Positions 1 to 6,541 of a stretch of DNA of 11,612 nt are shown here, in pieces. This DNA comes from Hyphomicrobiaceae bacterium. Its GTDB lineage: Bacteria; Pseudomonadota; Alphaproteobacteria; Rhizobiales; Hyphomicrobiaceae. Below the pieces are notes generated by a model. It was not told where the DNA came from. It was given only the letters and a program-made list of their open reading frames with translations, and searched no databases. Position numbers and translations under genes: made by a program. Where the stretch lies: positions 1 to 11,612 of the forward strand of contig JAFMSC010000025.1 in assembly GCA_017353825.1 (NCBI GenBank), given 5' to 3'. Every line of letters begins with the position of its first letter. Position 1 is the stretch's first letter.

Positions 1-88
1 GCTCGCCCGCGAGATCGGCGCCGCCGAGCTTACCCGAACGCTTGCCGAAGATGCGCTACGGCGGCTCAAGGCGATGGCGGCGCCGTAG
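1..88 (+). CDS. C-terminal end of an unidentified protein (5' part outside window)
   Basis: The frame starting at base 2 is open and ends at TAG 86-88. It encodes 28 residues that look helical and charged (…AELTRTLAEDALRRLKAMAAP). The start lies outside the window, so family and length cannot be judged. Codon use (GCC, CTC, CGG, GCG) fits the coding style of the neighbouring genes, which is the main reason to think it is real. It converges on the acetyltransferase gene, with about 110 bp between the two stop codons. I do not recognise the family. Confidence 0.5.
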   Translation, partial: LAREIGAAELTRTLAEDALRRLKAMAAP

Positions 89-132
89 AGTCCCGCCGTC
101 CAGAGGCTGGCTTAGGTGGGAGGCGCGCATTT

Positions 133-146
133 TTCGGGCGCCCGAA
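133..146. repeat. 14-bp perfect palindrome in the gap between convergent gene ends
   Basis: TTCGGGCGCCCGAA is its own reverse complement. It lies between the stop codons of two convergent genes (88 and 199). It is nested inside a wider inverted repeat, GGCTTAGG (109-116) and CCTAAGCC (169-176). The position suggests a bidirectional transcription end signal. However, neither strand has a T-run directly after the stem, so a Rho-independent terminator is not proven. Confidence 0.35.
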
Positions 147-198
147 GAAGTTGTGTGTTGCTTTCGGGCCTAAGCCCACCGCGCGAACCCGCCAACCC

Positions 199-651
199 TC
201 AGACAAGGTGCTTCGCCATGGGATGGCACAGCGTGATACCCAATGCGTTTGTCGACGGGCGAGCCCCATGGTAGCCGGCCGAAACGTAGAACTCGCGTGC
301 CGTGGTCGAGCTTTGGAGCGTGACCGTACGGACCCCCAGCTCGCGGGCACGAACCTCGAGACAGGCCGCGACGCCCTTGCTCACGCCGCGAAAGCGGGCG
401 TCAGGCGACACATAGTTCAGAAGGACTTCACCTGAGCTGGTGAGGACCCCAAGGCCAAGGATCGCGGTGCCTTCGGTTGCGGTTGCGACCAATACGCCAT
501 GCTTTTCGATCCAAGGCCGCATGTTCTCCGGCGTCTTATGGGAGAGCCATAGCTCAAGCGTGAGCGCATCGCCTCGGTGGTCGGCAGAGCTAGGCAATCG
601 ATCGCCGCACCACCTCGCTGGCCGCCTCGGCATCCTCGCTGCGGGCTTCAC
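199..651 (-). CDS. GNAT family N-acetyltransferase, N-terminus probably broken by a frameshift
   Basis: The product would acetylate an amine using acetyl-CoA; the substrate cannot be told. The conserved GNAT core is intact. A strand pair (about residues 64-80) is followed by motif A, with RFRGVSKG at 86-93 binding the acetyl-CoA pyrophosphate. A long helix comes next, and then a strand leading to the REFYVSAGY segment (119-127) typical of motif B. The first 20 residues of this frame look unlike protein. The natural start is probably the ATG at 661 in another frame, preceded by a TGAGG ribosome site. That frame reads MELREARSEDAEAASE…, a classic GNAT first strand and helix, but stops at TAG 590-592. 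Joining the two requires an indel near 590-600. Either the gene is a pseudogene, the read has an error, or translation restarts further in. Domain call is good; intactness is doubtful. Confidence 0.7.
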   Translation of the reverse strand: MKPAARMPRRPARWCGDRLPSSADHRGDALTLELWLSHKTPENMRPWIEKHGVLVATATEGTAILGLGVLTSSGEVLLNYVSPDARFRGVSKGVAACLEVRARELGVRTVTLQSSTTAREFYVSAGYHGARPSTNALGITLCHPMAKHLV

Positions 652-754
652 GCAATTCCATCAATGTGGCCTCAATCCTGGCATGAGACGCGCAACCCGG
701 CATTGATCTGACAAATGACGGGCTACAGCCCTCCGGGCCTAGCTCCGTATGCCG

Positions 755-1417
755 CTACGCGGCGATCGGCCGGTCAGGGAAGGCGAGCTGCTCGCGGGCG
801 CGCCACTCGTTGGTGACGTAGTTGATGATCACCGACTTGCGCACACCCTCGATGCGGCGCAGCTCGAAGCCGTGATAGGTGATGTTGGAGGGGACGAACA
901 CCAGCGCCGCATTGGGCGCGAACGGCGACCGGCCCACGTGCTTCTTCTCCTGGTCGTAGATGTCGGTGCCGAGGTCGGCGTGTAGGGGATCCGGTGACAT
1001 GTAAAGGAGCATGGTGAAGGTCTTGACGCCGAGGTCGGTGTGCGGCTCCAGCCAGAAACCGTCCGTATCCTGCGCAAACTCGACCCGCAGATAGGTGCCG
1101 CGGAGCCTGGCGCCGAAGTGCGCAGCGATGCGGGCCGTGACGCGCTCATCCTGGAACGCTTGGCAGAAGCTCTCGCACACAGGATAGGCGGCGCGGTTCT
1201 GCACGTCGAAATAGCGCCGCGTGGCATTGTGCAACTCCCGCCGGCCGGACACGCCGCTGAGGTCCGGAGCCGGGAACGGGAGTGCCAGGAGCTGGCCGAC
1301 GGCATCCTCGGGAAGACAGCGCTCAAGAAACCAATGGCGGTAGGGGGTCTCGTGCCGCTGCGAGGTGGCCATGCTGTTGAGGATGGCTGAGACGTGGGCT
1401 TCCTTGCTGATCGCCAT
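755..1417 (-). CDS. 2-oxoglutarate/Fe(II)-dependent oxygenase family protein
   Basis: The 220-residue protein is a double-stranded beta-helix oxygenase that would use Fe(II), 2-oxoglutarate and O2 to hydroxylate or otherwise oxidise a substrate in the cytoplasm. The iron ligands are visible as H126-x-D128 (EPHTDLG) and H182 (ITYHGFE). R193 (GVRKSVIINYV) fits the 2-oxoglutarate carboxylate-binding residue. The N-terminal about 100 residues form the usual mixed helical lead-in. The start at 1417 is chosen because AGGA lies about 11 bases upstream; a second Met at residue 16 has no ribosome site. It lies 93 bp upstream of the acetyltransferase on the same strand, so co-transcription is possible. 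No signal peptide is seen. The substrate is unknown: relatives include sugar, lipid and small-molecule hydroxylases, and nothing here decides between them. Confidence 0.85.
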   Translation of the reverse strand: MAISKEAHVSAILNSMATSQRHETPYRHWFLERCLPEDAVGQLLALPFPAPDLSGVSGRRELHNATRRYFDVQNRAAYPVCESFCQAFQDERVTARIAAHFGARLRGTYLRVEFAQDTDGFWLEPHTDLGVKTFTMLLYMSPDPLHADLGTDIYDQEKKHVGRSPFAPNAALVFVPSNITYHGFELRRIEGVRKSVIINYVTNEWRAREQLAFPDRPIAA

Positions 1418-1650
1418 TCAGTTCTTGTCCTGCTGGAAAGCGGCGCATGATCGCCACCCGCCCCGGAGCGCGTCATCGCACACCGGCAGGGCTGCCGCTC
1501 GGGGCAACCCCTTTTAGGACGCCAGCTCATTAAGGGCAAATTTGGGGCACTGGTGGGGGGCAAAGCCCTCCGGTCAAGTCCGCCGCTCCCCTGAGGAGCT
1601 CGTGGCTTGCGCCCAAGCTCGAGAGAGCGACCCGTCGGGCCCTGCCCCTG

Positions 1651-1667
1651 CACCATTGTGCATGGTG
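1651..1667. repeat. Short inverted repeat, 6-bp arms
   Basis: CACCAT (1651-1656) and ATGGTG (1662-1667) are exact reverse complements around a 5-base spacer TGTGC. It lies about 250 bp from both flanking start codons. It could be a protein-binding site or a small hairpin, but may also be chance in GC-rich DNA. Confidence 0.25.
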
Positions 1668-1699
1668 TGGGGGCCGATAGTGGCAGTTCTGTGTCAGTG

Positions 1700-1715
1700 G
1701 TGAGATGGTGAGATG
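1700..1715. repeat. Two-copy 8-bp tandem repeat (GTGAGATG)
   Basis: GTGAGATG occurs twice back to back (1700-1707, 1708-1715), followed by the related GCGAGA. It lies just before the left arm of the 13-bp inverted repeat, which contains the similar GGGTGAGG. Likely replication slippage or decayed repeat DNA; no function is assigned. Confidence 0.35.
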
Positions 1716-1731
1716 GCGAGACTCCACAGCT

Positions 1732-1849
1732 GGGTGAGGTGGCACCCGCAGCCCCGTGGTTAGCCTGCGTTTGGCCTCGCGATGGGCGATCGACGCCAGC
1801 CACAAACGTGCAACCTGAACTGCCAGCTCGCCAACTTGCCACCTCACCC
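1732..1849. repeat. 118-bp element bounded by a perfect inverted repeat (13-bp arms, MITE-like or structured)
   Basis: The left arm GGGTGAGGTGGCA (1732-1744) is the exact reverse complement of the right arm TGCCACCTCACCC (1837-1849). A further nested pair, CGTTTG (1768-1773) and CAAACG (1803-1808), lies inside. I could not find a flanking target duplication, so a miniature transposable element is only one option. A folded RNA is another. Confidence 0.5.
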
Positions 1850-1920
1850 GATTGCCGGGGTCGGCGTGTTCGTCTAGGGTCCCGGCTCCCTCCCCATGCG
1901 AGCGTCCGAGGAACCCCCAC

Positions 1921-2553
1921 ATGATTGATCTTTATACGTGGTCGACCCCCAACGGCCGCAAGGCATCCATCATGCTCGAGGAGTGCGCCCTGCCCTACAC
2001 CGCGCATGCCATCGACATTGGCAAGGGCGACCAGTTCAACCCGGAGTTCCTTAAGATCAGCCCCAACAACCGCATTCCCGCCATCGTCGACCTGGACATT
2101 GGATTTTCCCTGTTCGAGTCGGGGGCGATCCTCATGTATCTCGCCCAGAAGACGGGGAAATTCTGGCCCGCCAAGGGCGATGCTCATTGGCAGACCGTGC
2201 AGTGGCTGATGTGGCAGATGGGCGGGGTGGGGCCAATGTTCGGCCAAGTGCATCACTTCGTGAAGTACAACAAGGGTAAGGCGCCCTACGCCGAGGAGCG
2301 CTACCTCAACGAGGCGCACCGGCTCTACGGGGTGCTCGACCGGCGGCTGGCCGAGGCGGAATACCTAGCGGGCGACTACTCGATCGCCGACGTGGCAACT
2401 TGGCCGTGGGTGTCGCGTTTCGAGTGGCAGACGGTGGACCTCAACAAGTATCCCAATGTTTTGCGCTGGTACAAGGCGATTGCGGCGCGACCCGCGGTGC
2501 AGAAGGGCTATCATGTGCCTGTGGCGCAGCCCGGCATTCCGATGCCCGCCTGA
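1921..2553 (+). CDS. yfcG: Glutathione S-transferase, YfcG-like (Nu class) disulfide-bond oxidoreductase
   Basis: The 210-residue cytoplasmic enzyme belongs to the GST superfamily group of E. coli YfcG/YghU. These proteins bind two glutathiones and reduce disulfides rather than conjugating electrophiles. The thioredoxin-fold half (residues 1-80) starts MIDLYTWSTPNGRK. T9 and N11 match the active-site Thr/Asn of YfcG, and there is no catalytic Cys or Tyr. SPNNRIPAIVD (47-57) contains the cis-Pro, and FESGAILMYL (65-74) is the glutathione gamma-Glu binding segment. The all-helical half follows, with GPMFGQVHHF as in YfcG and the N-capping box YSIADVATWPW near 165. The start at 1921 has CGAGGAA upstream and matches the family N-terminus. 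A DapA-like gene follows 51 bp downstream on the same strand, so an operon is likely. The class is well supported; the exact physiological substrate is not. Confidence 0.9.
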   Translation: MIDLYTWSTPNGRKASIMLEECALPYTAHAIDIGKGDQFNPEFLKISPNNRIPAIVDLDIGFSLFESGAILMYLAQKTGKFWPAKGDAHWQTVQWLMWQMGGVGPMFGQVHHFVKYNKGKAPYAEERYLNEAHRLYGVLDRRLAEAEYLAGDYSIADVATWPWVSRFEWQTVDLNKYPNVLRWYKAIAARPAVQKGYHVPVAQPGIPMPA

Positions 2554-2604
2554 GCGAGGCGAGCCCTCGGGCGTCAAACTGGGGCAGACAAGCAAGGACC
2601 CAAC

Positions 2605-3531
2605 ATGGCAAAAGAAGGCGGATTTGCGGGCGTCATTGCCCCGGTGCTCACCCCGTTCGGAGAGGACGGCAGCCCTGACGGCGAGCGCTTTTCCGAGCAC
2701 GCCCAGTGGCTCCTCGCTACGGGTTGCAAGGCGCTGGCTCCGTTCGGCACCACCAGCGAGGCCAACTCGCTGGGGCTCGACGAGCGCATGGAGCTCCTGG
2801 AGGAGCTGGTTGATGAAGGGATCGATCCCGCCAAGCTCATGCCGGGCACCGGCACCTGTTCGCTGTCCGACACCATCGTGCTGACACAGCACGCGCTGGA
2901 CCTCGGCTGCGGCGGCGTGCTGATGCTGCCGCCGTTCTACTACAAGGGTCCGAGCGAGGACGGGCTCTACCGCTACTTCGCTGAGGTGATCGAGGGCGTG
3001 GGCGACGACAAGCTCAAGGTCTACCTCTACCATATTCCGCCCGTGGCCCAGGTGGGCTTCTCGCTGCCGCTGATCGGCCGGCTGGTGCGGGAATTCCCGG
3101 ACACCGTCGTCGGCCTCAAGGACTCCTCGGGCGACTGGAGCAACACGGCGGCGATCCTTGCCGAGTATCCGCAGCTCGAGGTGTTTCCGGGCTCGGAGGT
3201 GTTCCTGCTGGAGGGCCTCAAGCACGGGGCGGCGGGGTGCATCTCGGCCACCTGCAATGTCAGCGCCACGGCCATCCGCCAAGTCTATGACAATTGGAGG
3301 ACGCCGGATGCGGAGCGGCTGCAGGGCCACATCACCGCCATCCGCAAGGCGATCCAGGCCTACCCGATGATCCCAGCGCTCAAGGCGCTGATTGCGCACT
3401 ACCGCAGCGATCCGGGCTGGGCTAAGGTGCGGCCGCCGTTTACACCGCTGCCAGAGGCAGATGCGATGATGGTGGTGGGCACGCTGGCCAAGGCGCACGG
3501 CTTCACGCTCAATTTTGCAGAGGCCGCCTGA
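2605..3531 (+). CDS. Dihydrodipicolinate synthase (DapA/NAL) family lyase, probably not true DapA
   Basis: This 308-residue class I aldolase/dehydratase would act through a Schiff base between a lysine and a 2-oxo acid such as pyruvate. The (beta/alpha)8 barrel starts GVIAPVLTPF (9-18). GTTSEA (48-53) is the family GTTGE-type loop. Y142 (YLYHIPP) and K172 (VVGLKDSSGD) are the catalytic Tyr and Schiff-base Lys. In DapA the tyrosine is followed by NVPSRTG, whose Arg binds the substrate carboxylate. Here the sequence is HIPPVAQVG, so that Arg is missing, which argues against a lysine-biosynthesis role. Catabolic relatives include keto-deoxy-sugar acid dehydratases, hydroxyproline-pathway enzymes and aromatic hydratase-aldolases. 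AAGGA lies about 8 bases before the ATG. The partner glutathione transferase upstream and the SDR and TctC genes nearby suggest a degradative role. A small GCGGC/GCCGC hairpin (3543-3554) sits after the stop. Superfamily is certain; reaction unknown. Confidence 0.9.
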   Translation: MAKEGGFAGVIAPVLTPFGEDGSPDGERFSEHAQWLLATGCKALAPFGTTSEANSLGLDERMELLEELVDEGIDPAKLMPGTGTCSLSDTIVLTQHALDLGCGGVLMLPPFYYKGPSEDGLYRYFAEVIEGVGDDKLKVYLYHIPPVAQVGFSLPLIGRLVREFPDTVVGLKDSSGDWSNTAAILAEYPQLEVFPGSEVFLLEGLKHGAAGCISATCNVSATAIRQVYDNWRTPDAERLQGHITAIRKAIQAYPMIPALKALIAHYRSDPGWAKVRPPFTPLPEADAMMVVGTLAKAHGFTLNFAEAA

Positions 3532-3565
3532 CATCCAATCCAGCGGCGTGCCGCATCCCGCATCC

Positions 3566-4336
3566 TCAATACATGTAGTGGCCGCCGTTCACGTGCACGA
3601 CTTGGCCGGAGACAAAGCCGCCGGCGTCGCTGGCTAGGAACAGGCACGCCGCTGCGATGTCGTCGACGTGGCCGAAGCGCTTGAGCGGGATCTCGGCTGC
3701 GATCTTTTCCCGGTCCTGATGCACGTACTGCGTCCAGTCGCGCACCGTATCGATGGCGCCTGGCGCCACCGTGTTGGCGGTGATGCCGTCGGGGCCGAAC
3801 TCGCGCGCAATCGCTTTGGCAAGGCCGTGCAGGCCGGCCTTGGCGGCTAGGTTTGGGGCGCGATGCGTCACCTGACCCCAGAAGCCATCGAACCCGGAGA
3901 TCACGATGATGCGGCCCTCGCCGCGTTTGCGCATGTGAGGAAGGGCGTGGCGAGCGAGGAAGAATGCGGCGGAGAGATTGGTATCGATCACCTCGCGCCA
4001 TTCCTCGGGCGTGATCTCAAGGAACGCGCGGTAGCGGCGCACCGCGACGTTTGACACCACGATGTCGACCGATCCGAACGCGGCGGCGGCGCTCTCGATC
4101 AGCCGGCCCGCGTCCAGGTCGTTCGACACATCGGCCATCACCGCCGCGGCGTCGCCGCCGCGATCCTTGATGCCGCGCGCCACGGCCTCGATCGCGTCCC
4201 TGTCCCGATGGCCGTTGATCACGACCTTGGCGCCGCCCGCCGCAAAGGCCTCGGCAATGGCGCGGCCGATATTGCGTCCCGATCCGGTAACGACGGCGAC
4301 CTTCCCGTCGAGCCGGAAACCATCCGAGGTGATCAT
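3566..4336 (-). CDS. Short-chain dehydrogenase/reductase family protein lacking the catalytic Tyr
   Basis: The 256-residue protein has the classical SDR layout. TGSGRNIGRAIA (17-28) is the glycine-rich NAD(P) loop, D69-V70 is the adenine contact, SNVAV (95-99) replaces NNAG, and N120 (DTNLSAAFF) is the structural Asn. APGAID (191-196) is the PG motif and SGQVVHVNGG is the usual C-terminus. The active site is odd. The YxxxK motif reads N162-L-A-A-K166, and the usual catalytic serine position reads G148 next to S147, so Tyr is absent and Ser is shifted or lost. The start at 4336 is set by GGAGGG five bases upstream; longer starts lack such a site. The gene converges on the DapA-like gene (34 bp between stops) and is divergent from the TctC gene. 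Fold is sure; dehydrogenase activity is uncertain. Confidence 0.9.
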   Translation of the reverse strand: MITSDGFRLDGKVAVVTGSGRNIGRAIAEAFAAGGAKVVINGHRDRDAIEAVARGIKDRGGDAAAVMADVSNDLDAGRLIESAAAAFGSVDIVVSNVAVRRYRAFLEITPEEWREVIDTNLSAAFFLARHALPHMRKRGEGRIIVISGFDGFWGQVTHRAPNLAAKAGLHGLAKAIAREFGPDGITANTVAPGAIDTVRDWTQYVHQDREKIAAEIPLKRFGHVDDIAAACLFLASDAGGFVSGQVVHVNGGHYMY

Positions 4337-4420
4337 GGTCCCTCCAAGCTTTTCTGGCGTCGGCATCGTCGCGTGCCGGCTTAAGCCGTGCAAGCACCCC
4401 GCGAGATGGGTGTGCGGTGC

Positions 4421-4432
4421 CAGACAGGTCTG
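4421..4432. promoter_or_regulatory. Inverted repeat in the SDR/TctC divergent gap, possible operator
   Basis: CAGAC-AG-GTCTG is an exact inverted repeat (5-bp arms) about 85 bp upstream of the SDR start and 120 bp upstream of the TctC start. Such sites often bind GntR- or LysR-type regulators of transport/catabolic genes, but no regulator gene is visible in the window. Low confidence. Confidence 0.3.
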
Positions 4433-4471
4433 ACGGTGCGCGAAATGGACATAGGGCTCGCCCAAGTTCTG

Positions 4472-4496
4472 CGATACAGTAGCTACCTCGATACAG
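4472..4496. promoter_or_regulatory. Two direct CGATACAG repeats spaced 17 bp, possible regulator site
   Basis: CGATACAG occurs at 4472-4479 and again at 4489-4496, with the 8-bp palindrome GTAGCTAC between them (4479-4486). A weak -10-like AATAAT follows at 4500-4505, facing the TctC gene. The 17-bp spacing is less than two helical turns. It may be an activator or repressor site of the divergent promoters; this is inferred from position and repetition only. Confidence 0.3.
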
Positions 4497-4550
4497 ATCA
4501 ATAATCAGACGACAAACAAACTGCGTCGGCGCACGCGGGAGGAGACGGGG

Positions 4551-5528
4551 ATGCGGGCGTTGTTTCGAGCGATCGGCGGCGCGCAGGCCGCCCTACTTGC
4601 CCTGATCGGGGCGCCGGTTGTGTCGGCGCAGACGTATCCCGAAAGGCCCATCACCGTCGTCGTGCCATTCACCCCTGGCGCCTCCACTGATGCCGTGGCG
4701 CGGCTGACGCAAGACACCCTGGCGCGCGAGCTCGGCCGGCCTATTGTCATCGAGAACCGGCCGGGTGCGGGCGGCACGCAGGGCGCGGCGGTGGTGGCCA
4801 ACGCGCATCCCGACGGCTACACGCTGCTCATCACCGTGAACTCGCCCCTCACCACGAATATGTTCGTGCAGAAGGCCTATCCCTTCGACCCGCGAATGGC
4901 ATTCGCGCCGATCTCCCTGGCCGCGGACTCGGTCCTGGTGCTTGCGGTCAACGCCAAGATTCCCGTCACGACGGTGCGCGAGCTCGTCGAGTACGTGAAA
5001 CGCAATCCCGGCAAGGTGAGCTACGGCAGTGCCGGGATCGGCTCGGCACACCACATCGCGGGCGAGATGATCAATCAGCGTGCCGGCATCGACATGGCGC
5101 ACGTTCCCTACCGGGGGTCGGCGCCGGCGATCCAGGACCTGGTCGCTGGCAGCATCCAGGTGAGTTTTGGCACCACGCCCGCGGTGCTGCCCCACGCGCA
5201 AGAAGGCACGGTCCGCATCCTTGCGCTTGCCGAGGCCAGGCGTCATCCGGACTTGCCGGGCGTCCCGACCATCGCTGAGACCTATCCGGGGATTATCACC
5301 AATACCTGGGTTGGCTTCCTGGCTCCGGCCGGAACGCCGCCGGCGATCATCTCCAAGCTCAATGCCGCGATGAATCGGGCGCTCAAGCAGCCCGACGTTA
5401 TCGAGAAGTTCAAGCTGCAGGGGCTCACGGCGGTCGGCAGCAGCCCCGAGGACCTGCACAGGCTCATCGCGGAGGAGTATGCGCGCTGGGAAAAGGTCCT
5501 GCCTGGGCTTGGCATCGAGGCCAAGTGA
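4551..5528 (+). CDS. Tripartite tricarboxylate transporter (TctC/Bug family) substrate-binding protein
   Basis: The 325-residue periplasmic protein belongs to the Bug/TctC family, which captures small carboxylates or aromatic acids for a TctAB membrane transporter. A signal peptide covers residues 1-26 (hydrophobic AALLALIGAPVV, cleavage likely VSA|QTYPERP). The mature protein has family hallmarks: YPERPITVVVPFTPGAST near the start, the IVIENRPGAGGTQGA loop, VSYGSAGIGSAHH, and the VPYRGSAPA ligand-loop segment. The length is normal for the family (about 320). GGAGGAGA lies just before the ATG. No tctA or tctB is present in the window, so it is an orphan receptor, a common situation in Proteobacteria. 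The divergent SDR and the nearby lyase suggest the ligand may be substrate for those enzymes. Family certain; ligand unknown. Confidence 0.93.
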   Translation: MRALFRAIGGAQAALLALIGAPVVSAQTYPERPITVVVPFTPGASTDAVARLTQDTLARELGRPIVIENRPGAGGTQGAAVVANAHPDGYTLLITVNSPLTTNMFVQKAYPFDPRMAFAPISLAADSVLVLAVNAKIPVTTVRELVEYVKRNPGKVSYGSAGIGSAHHIAGEMINQRAGIDMAHVPYRGSAPAIQDLVAGSIQVSFGTTPAVLPHAQEGTVRILALAEARRHPDLPGVPTIAETYPGIITNTWVGFLAPAGTPPAIISKLNAAMNRALKQPDVIEKFKLQGLTAVGSSPEDLHRLIAEEYARWEKVLPGLGIEAK

Positions 5529-5554
5529 AGCCGGCGATCGCGGCTGGCCGTTTT
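5529..5554 (+). terminator. Weak terminator-like hairpin after the TctC gene
   Basis: AGCCG (5529-5533) pairs with CGGCT (5541-5545) around a 7-base loop directly after the stop codon. TTTT (5551-5554) follows five bases later. The stem is short and the T-run not adjacent, so this is only a candidate. Confidence 0.25.
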
Positions 5555-6161
5555 CAGTTGCGGGTTGGTGCGCGACACGGCCTCAACGCGTGGGATCGAC
5601 GATGCTCTCCGATCGCCAGATTGTGCCGGCGATCAGTGACTCCTGTGTCCTGGTACATCGCCTTGCCATGCGCCCTCGAGGCGCTGTGGGGCTTGGATGA
5701 AGCGTGCAGCACCGCTTGGCGTGGCAGTGTCTAAAGGAGCAACGAGGCATGAGGTTGCCCTCGTCGATGGGACGCCGATTGGTTACCGGTCCCACTAAGA
5801 GATGTCCGAGCACCTCCTTCTCAGGCAGCTCTACCTTCTTCCGGCGTATCGGGGCCGCCGTATCAGGGCCGGACACCGGGGCACAATCCTCCTCGCTTGA
5901 TAGCCGGCGCCGCTTCGGCAGGCCAGCCCGTCGAGGTGCGCGTTCGCATGCGCCGCGTCGGCTGACCTGTGTTGCAGGCTTGTATGCTGCACCGGTGGCG
6001 GGGCGCACGCTGCCCGTTGAGAGCTGGTTCCTCTGCGGACGATGGATCTTGCTCGGCCGGCCAAATCAAACCAAGGTCCTGGGCTCCAGGGGAGCGGAGG
6101 CTTCTCGTGCGCGCAACGTACGTGTCGCGTCTTGCGCCATTATCCATAGGAGGACTGATAT
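5555..6161. other. About 600 bp without a recognisable gene
   Basis: Open frames exist on both strands but their products are Arg/Ser/Gly-rich and show no motif I recognise. One frame from ATG 5749 (after AAAGGAG) to TGA 6165 would overlap the next start by ATGA. Its predicted 138 residues look like random GC-rich translation, so it is not called a gene. The segment presumably contains the promoter and leader of the small secreted protein gene. It may also contain decayed coding DNA. Confidence 0.4.
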
Positions 6162-6428
6162 ATGACCACCGGCATGCTCCGCCTCGCACTCATGGTGGCG
6201 CTCGGGACCGCGGCGGTGGGTCTCGCGCCCGTGGGAGCGCTGGCACAACAATCCACGGCCAAGAAGGTGGCGACCGTCAAGGCCGGCAAGGGCGAGAAGG
6301 TGTGCCGCGTGAAGCTTCAGTACACCGGCGAGGTGAGGACCTGGCTGTGCAAGAAGGAGGAGCCGTGCTGCGTCTGGCACGAGATCAACTACGTCAAATG
6401 CGGCAGCACCATCACCGGGTGCCTGTGA
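6162..6428 (+). CDS. Small secreted cysteine-rich protein (six Cys), function unknown
   Basis: This 88-residue protein has a clear Sec signal peptide: a short N-region with R7, a hydrophobic stretch LALMVALGTAAVGLAPV, and probable cleavage after ALA (residues 26-28). The mature part of about 60 residues is lysine-rich at first (STAKKVATVKAGKGEK). It then carries six cysteines at 48, 63, 69, 70, 80 and 87, including the pair CC at 69-70, so three disulfides in the periplasm or outside the cell are plausible. AGGAGGA lies seven bases before the ATG, one of the best ribosome sites in the window, which supports a real gene. It has no close same-strand partner: a long gap precedes it and a transposase relic follows. 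I do not recognise the family. The cysteine pattern could suit a structural, inhibitor-like or metal-binding role. Confidence 0.8.
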   Translation: MTTGMLRLALMVALGTAAVGLAPVGALAQQSTAKKVATVKAGKGEKVCRVKLQYTGEVRTWLCKKEEPCCVWHEINYVKCGSTITGCL

Positions 6429-6437
6429 GGCGGGCAG

Positions 6438-6481
6438 CTTTGGGGGTCTTGGTGCGTTCACCCGCCGGCATTGGGCCAACC
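6438..6481. repeat. Copy A of a dispersed ~44-bp repeat (diverged)
   Basis: This segment starts CTTTGGG, contains a matching GTTC block, and ends GGCATTGGGCCAACC. It resembles 8721-8763 along its whole length (about 29 of the first 37 positions equal by hand, plus a single-base gap in the tail). Both copies lie 10-40 bp after the stop codon of a plus-strand gene. It could be a dispersed intergenic repeat or a conserved 3' element. Confidence 0.35.
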
Positions 6482-6541
6482 GCACAATAATGGCGGCGGA
6501 TTTTACGGTGTCAGACCCTCCAGGCTACGGGAGTTGCAGAT

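Larger units (their letters stand above)
1418..1920. other. 503-bp divergent intergenic region without a credible gene
   Basis: This gap separates the divergent oxygenase and glutathione transferase genes, so promoters for both should lie here; I see no convincing -35/-10 pair. Open frames on both strands are Arg/Pro/Ser/His-rich and lack recognisable motifs. The region instead carries repeats: a hairpin CACCAT-TGTGC-ATGGTG (1651-1667), a tandem duplication of GTGAGATG (1700-1715) and a long inverted repeat (1732-1849). These suggest a degraded insertion, a structured RNA or regulatory DNA. Confidence 0.5.

Noticed and set aside
829..2319. Very long minus-strand open frame (496 codons)
   Set aside because: It crosses the oxygenase gene in another frame, the repeat-rich gap and the antisense strand of the glutathione transferase. 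The product is Arg/Pro/Ser-rich without motifs, a GC-rich shadow frame.
2365..3534. 389-codon minus-strand frame opposite the DapA-like gene
   Set aside because: Composition (His/Arg/Gln/Val-rich) is that of antisense translation; the plus-strand gene has full family motifs.
5583..6008. Minus-strand 141-codon frame containing a protein-like stretch (VELPEKEVLGHLLVGPVTNR)
   Set aside because: Only about 35 residues look protein-like; the rest is Arg/Cys/Thr-rich and no ribosome site is seen. It could be decayed coding DNA but I cannot name it.
5749..6165. Plus-strand frame with a passable ribosome site and an ATGA overlap with the secreted-protein gene
   Set aside because: The 138-residue product is Ser/Arg/Gly/Pro-rich with no hydrophobic core or motif; the overlap is likely chance. 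Kept as gene-free region with this caveat.
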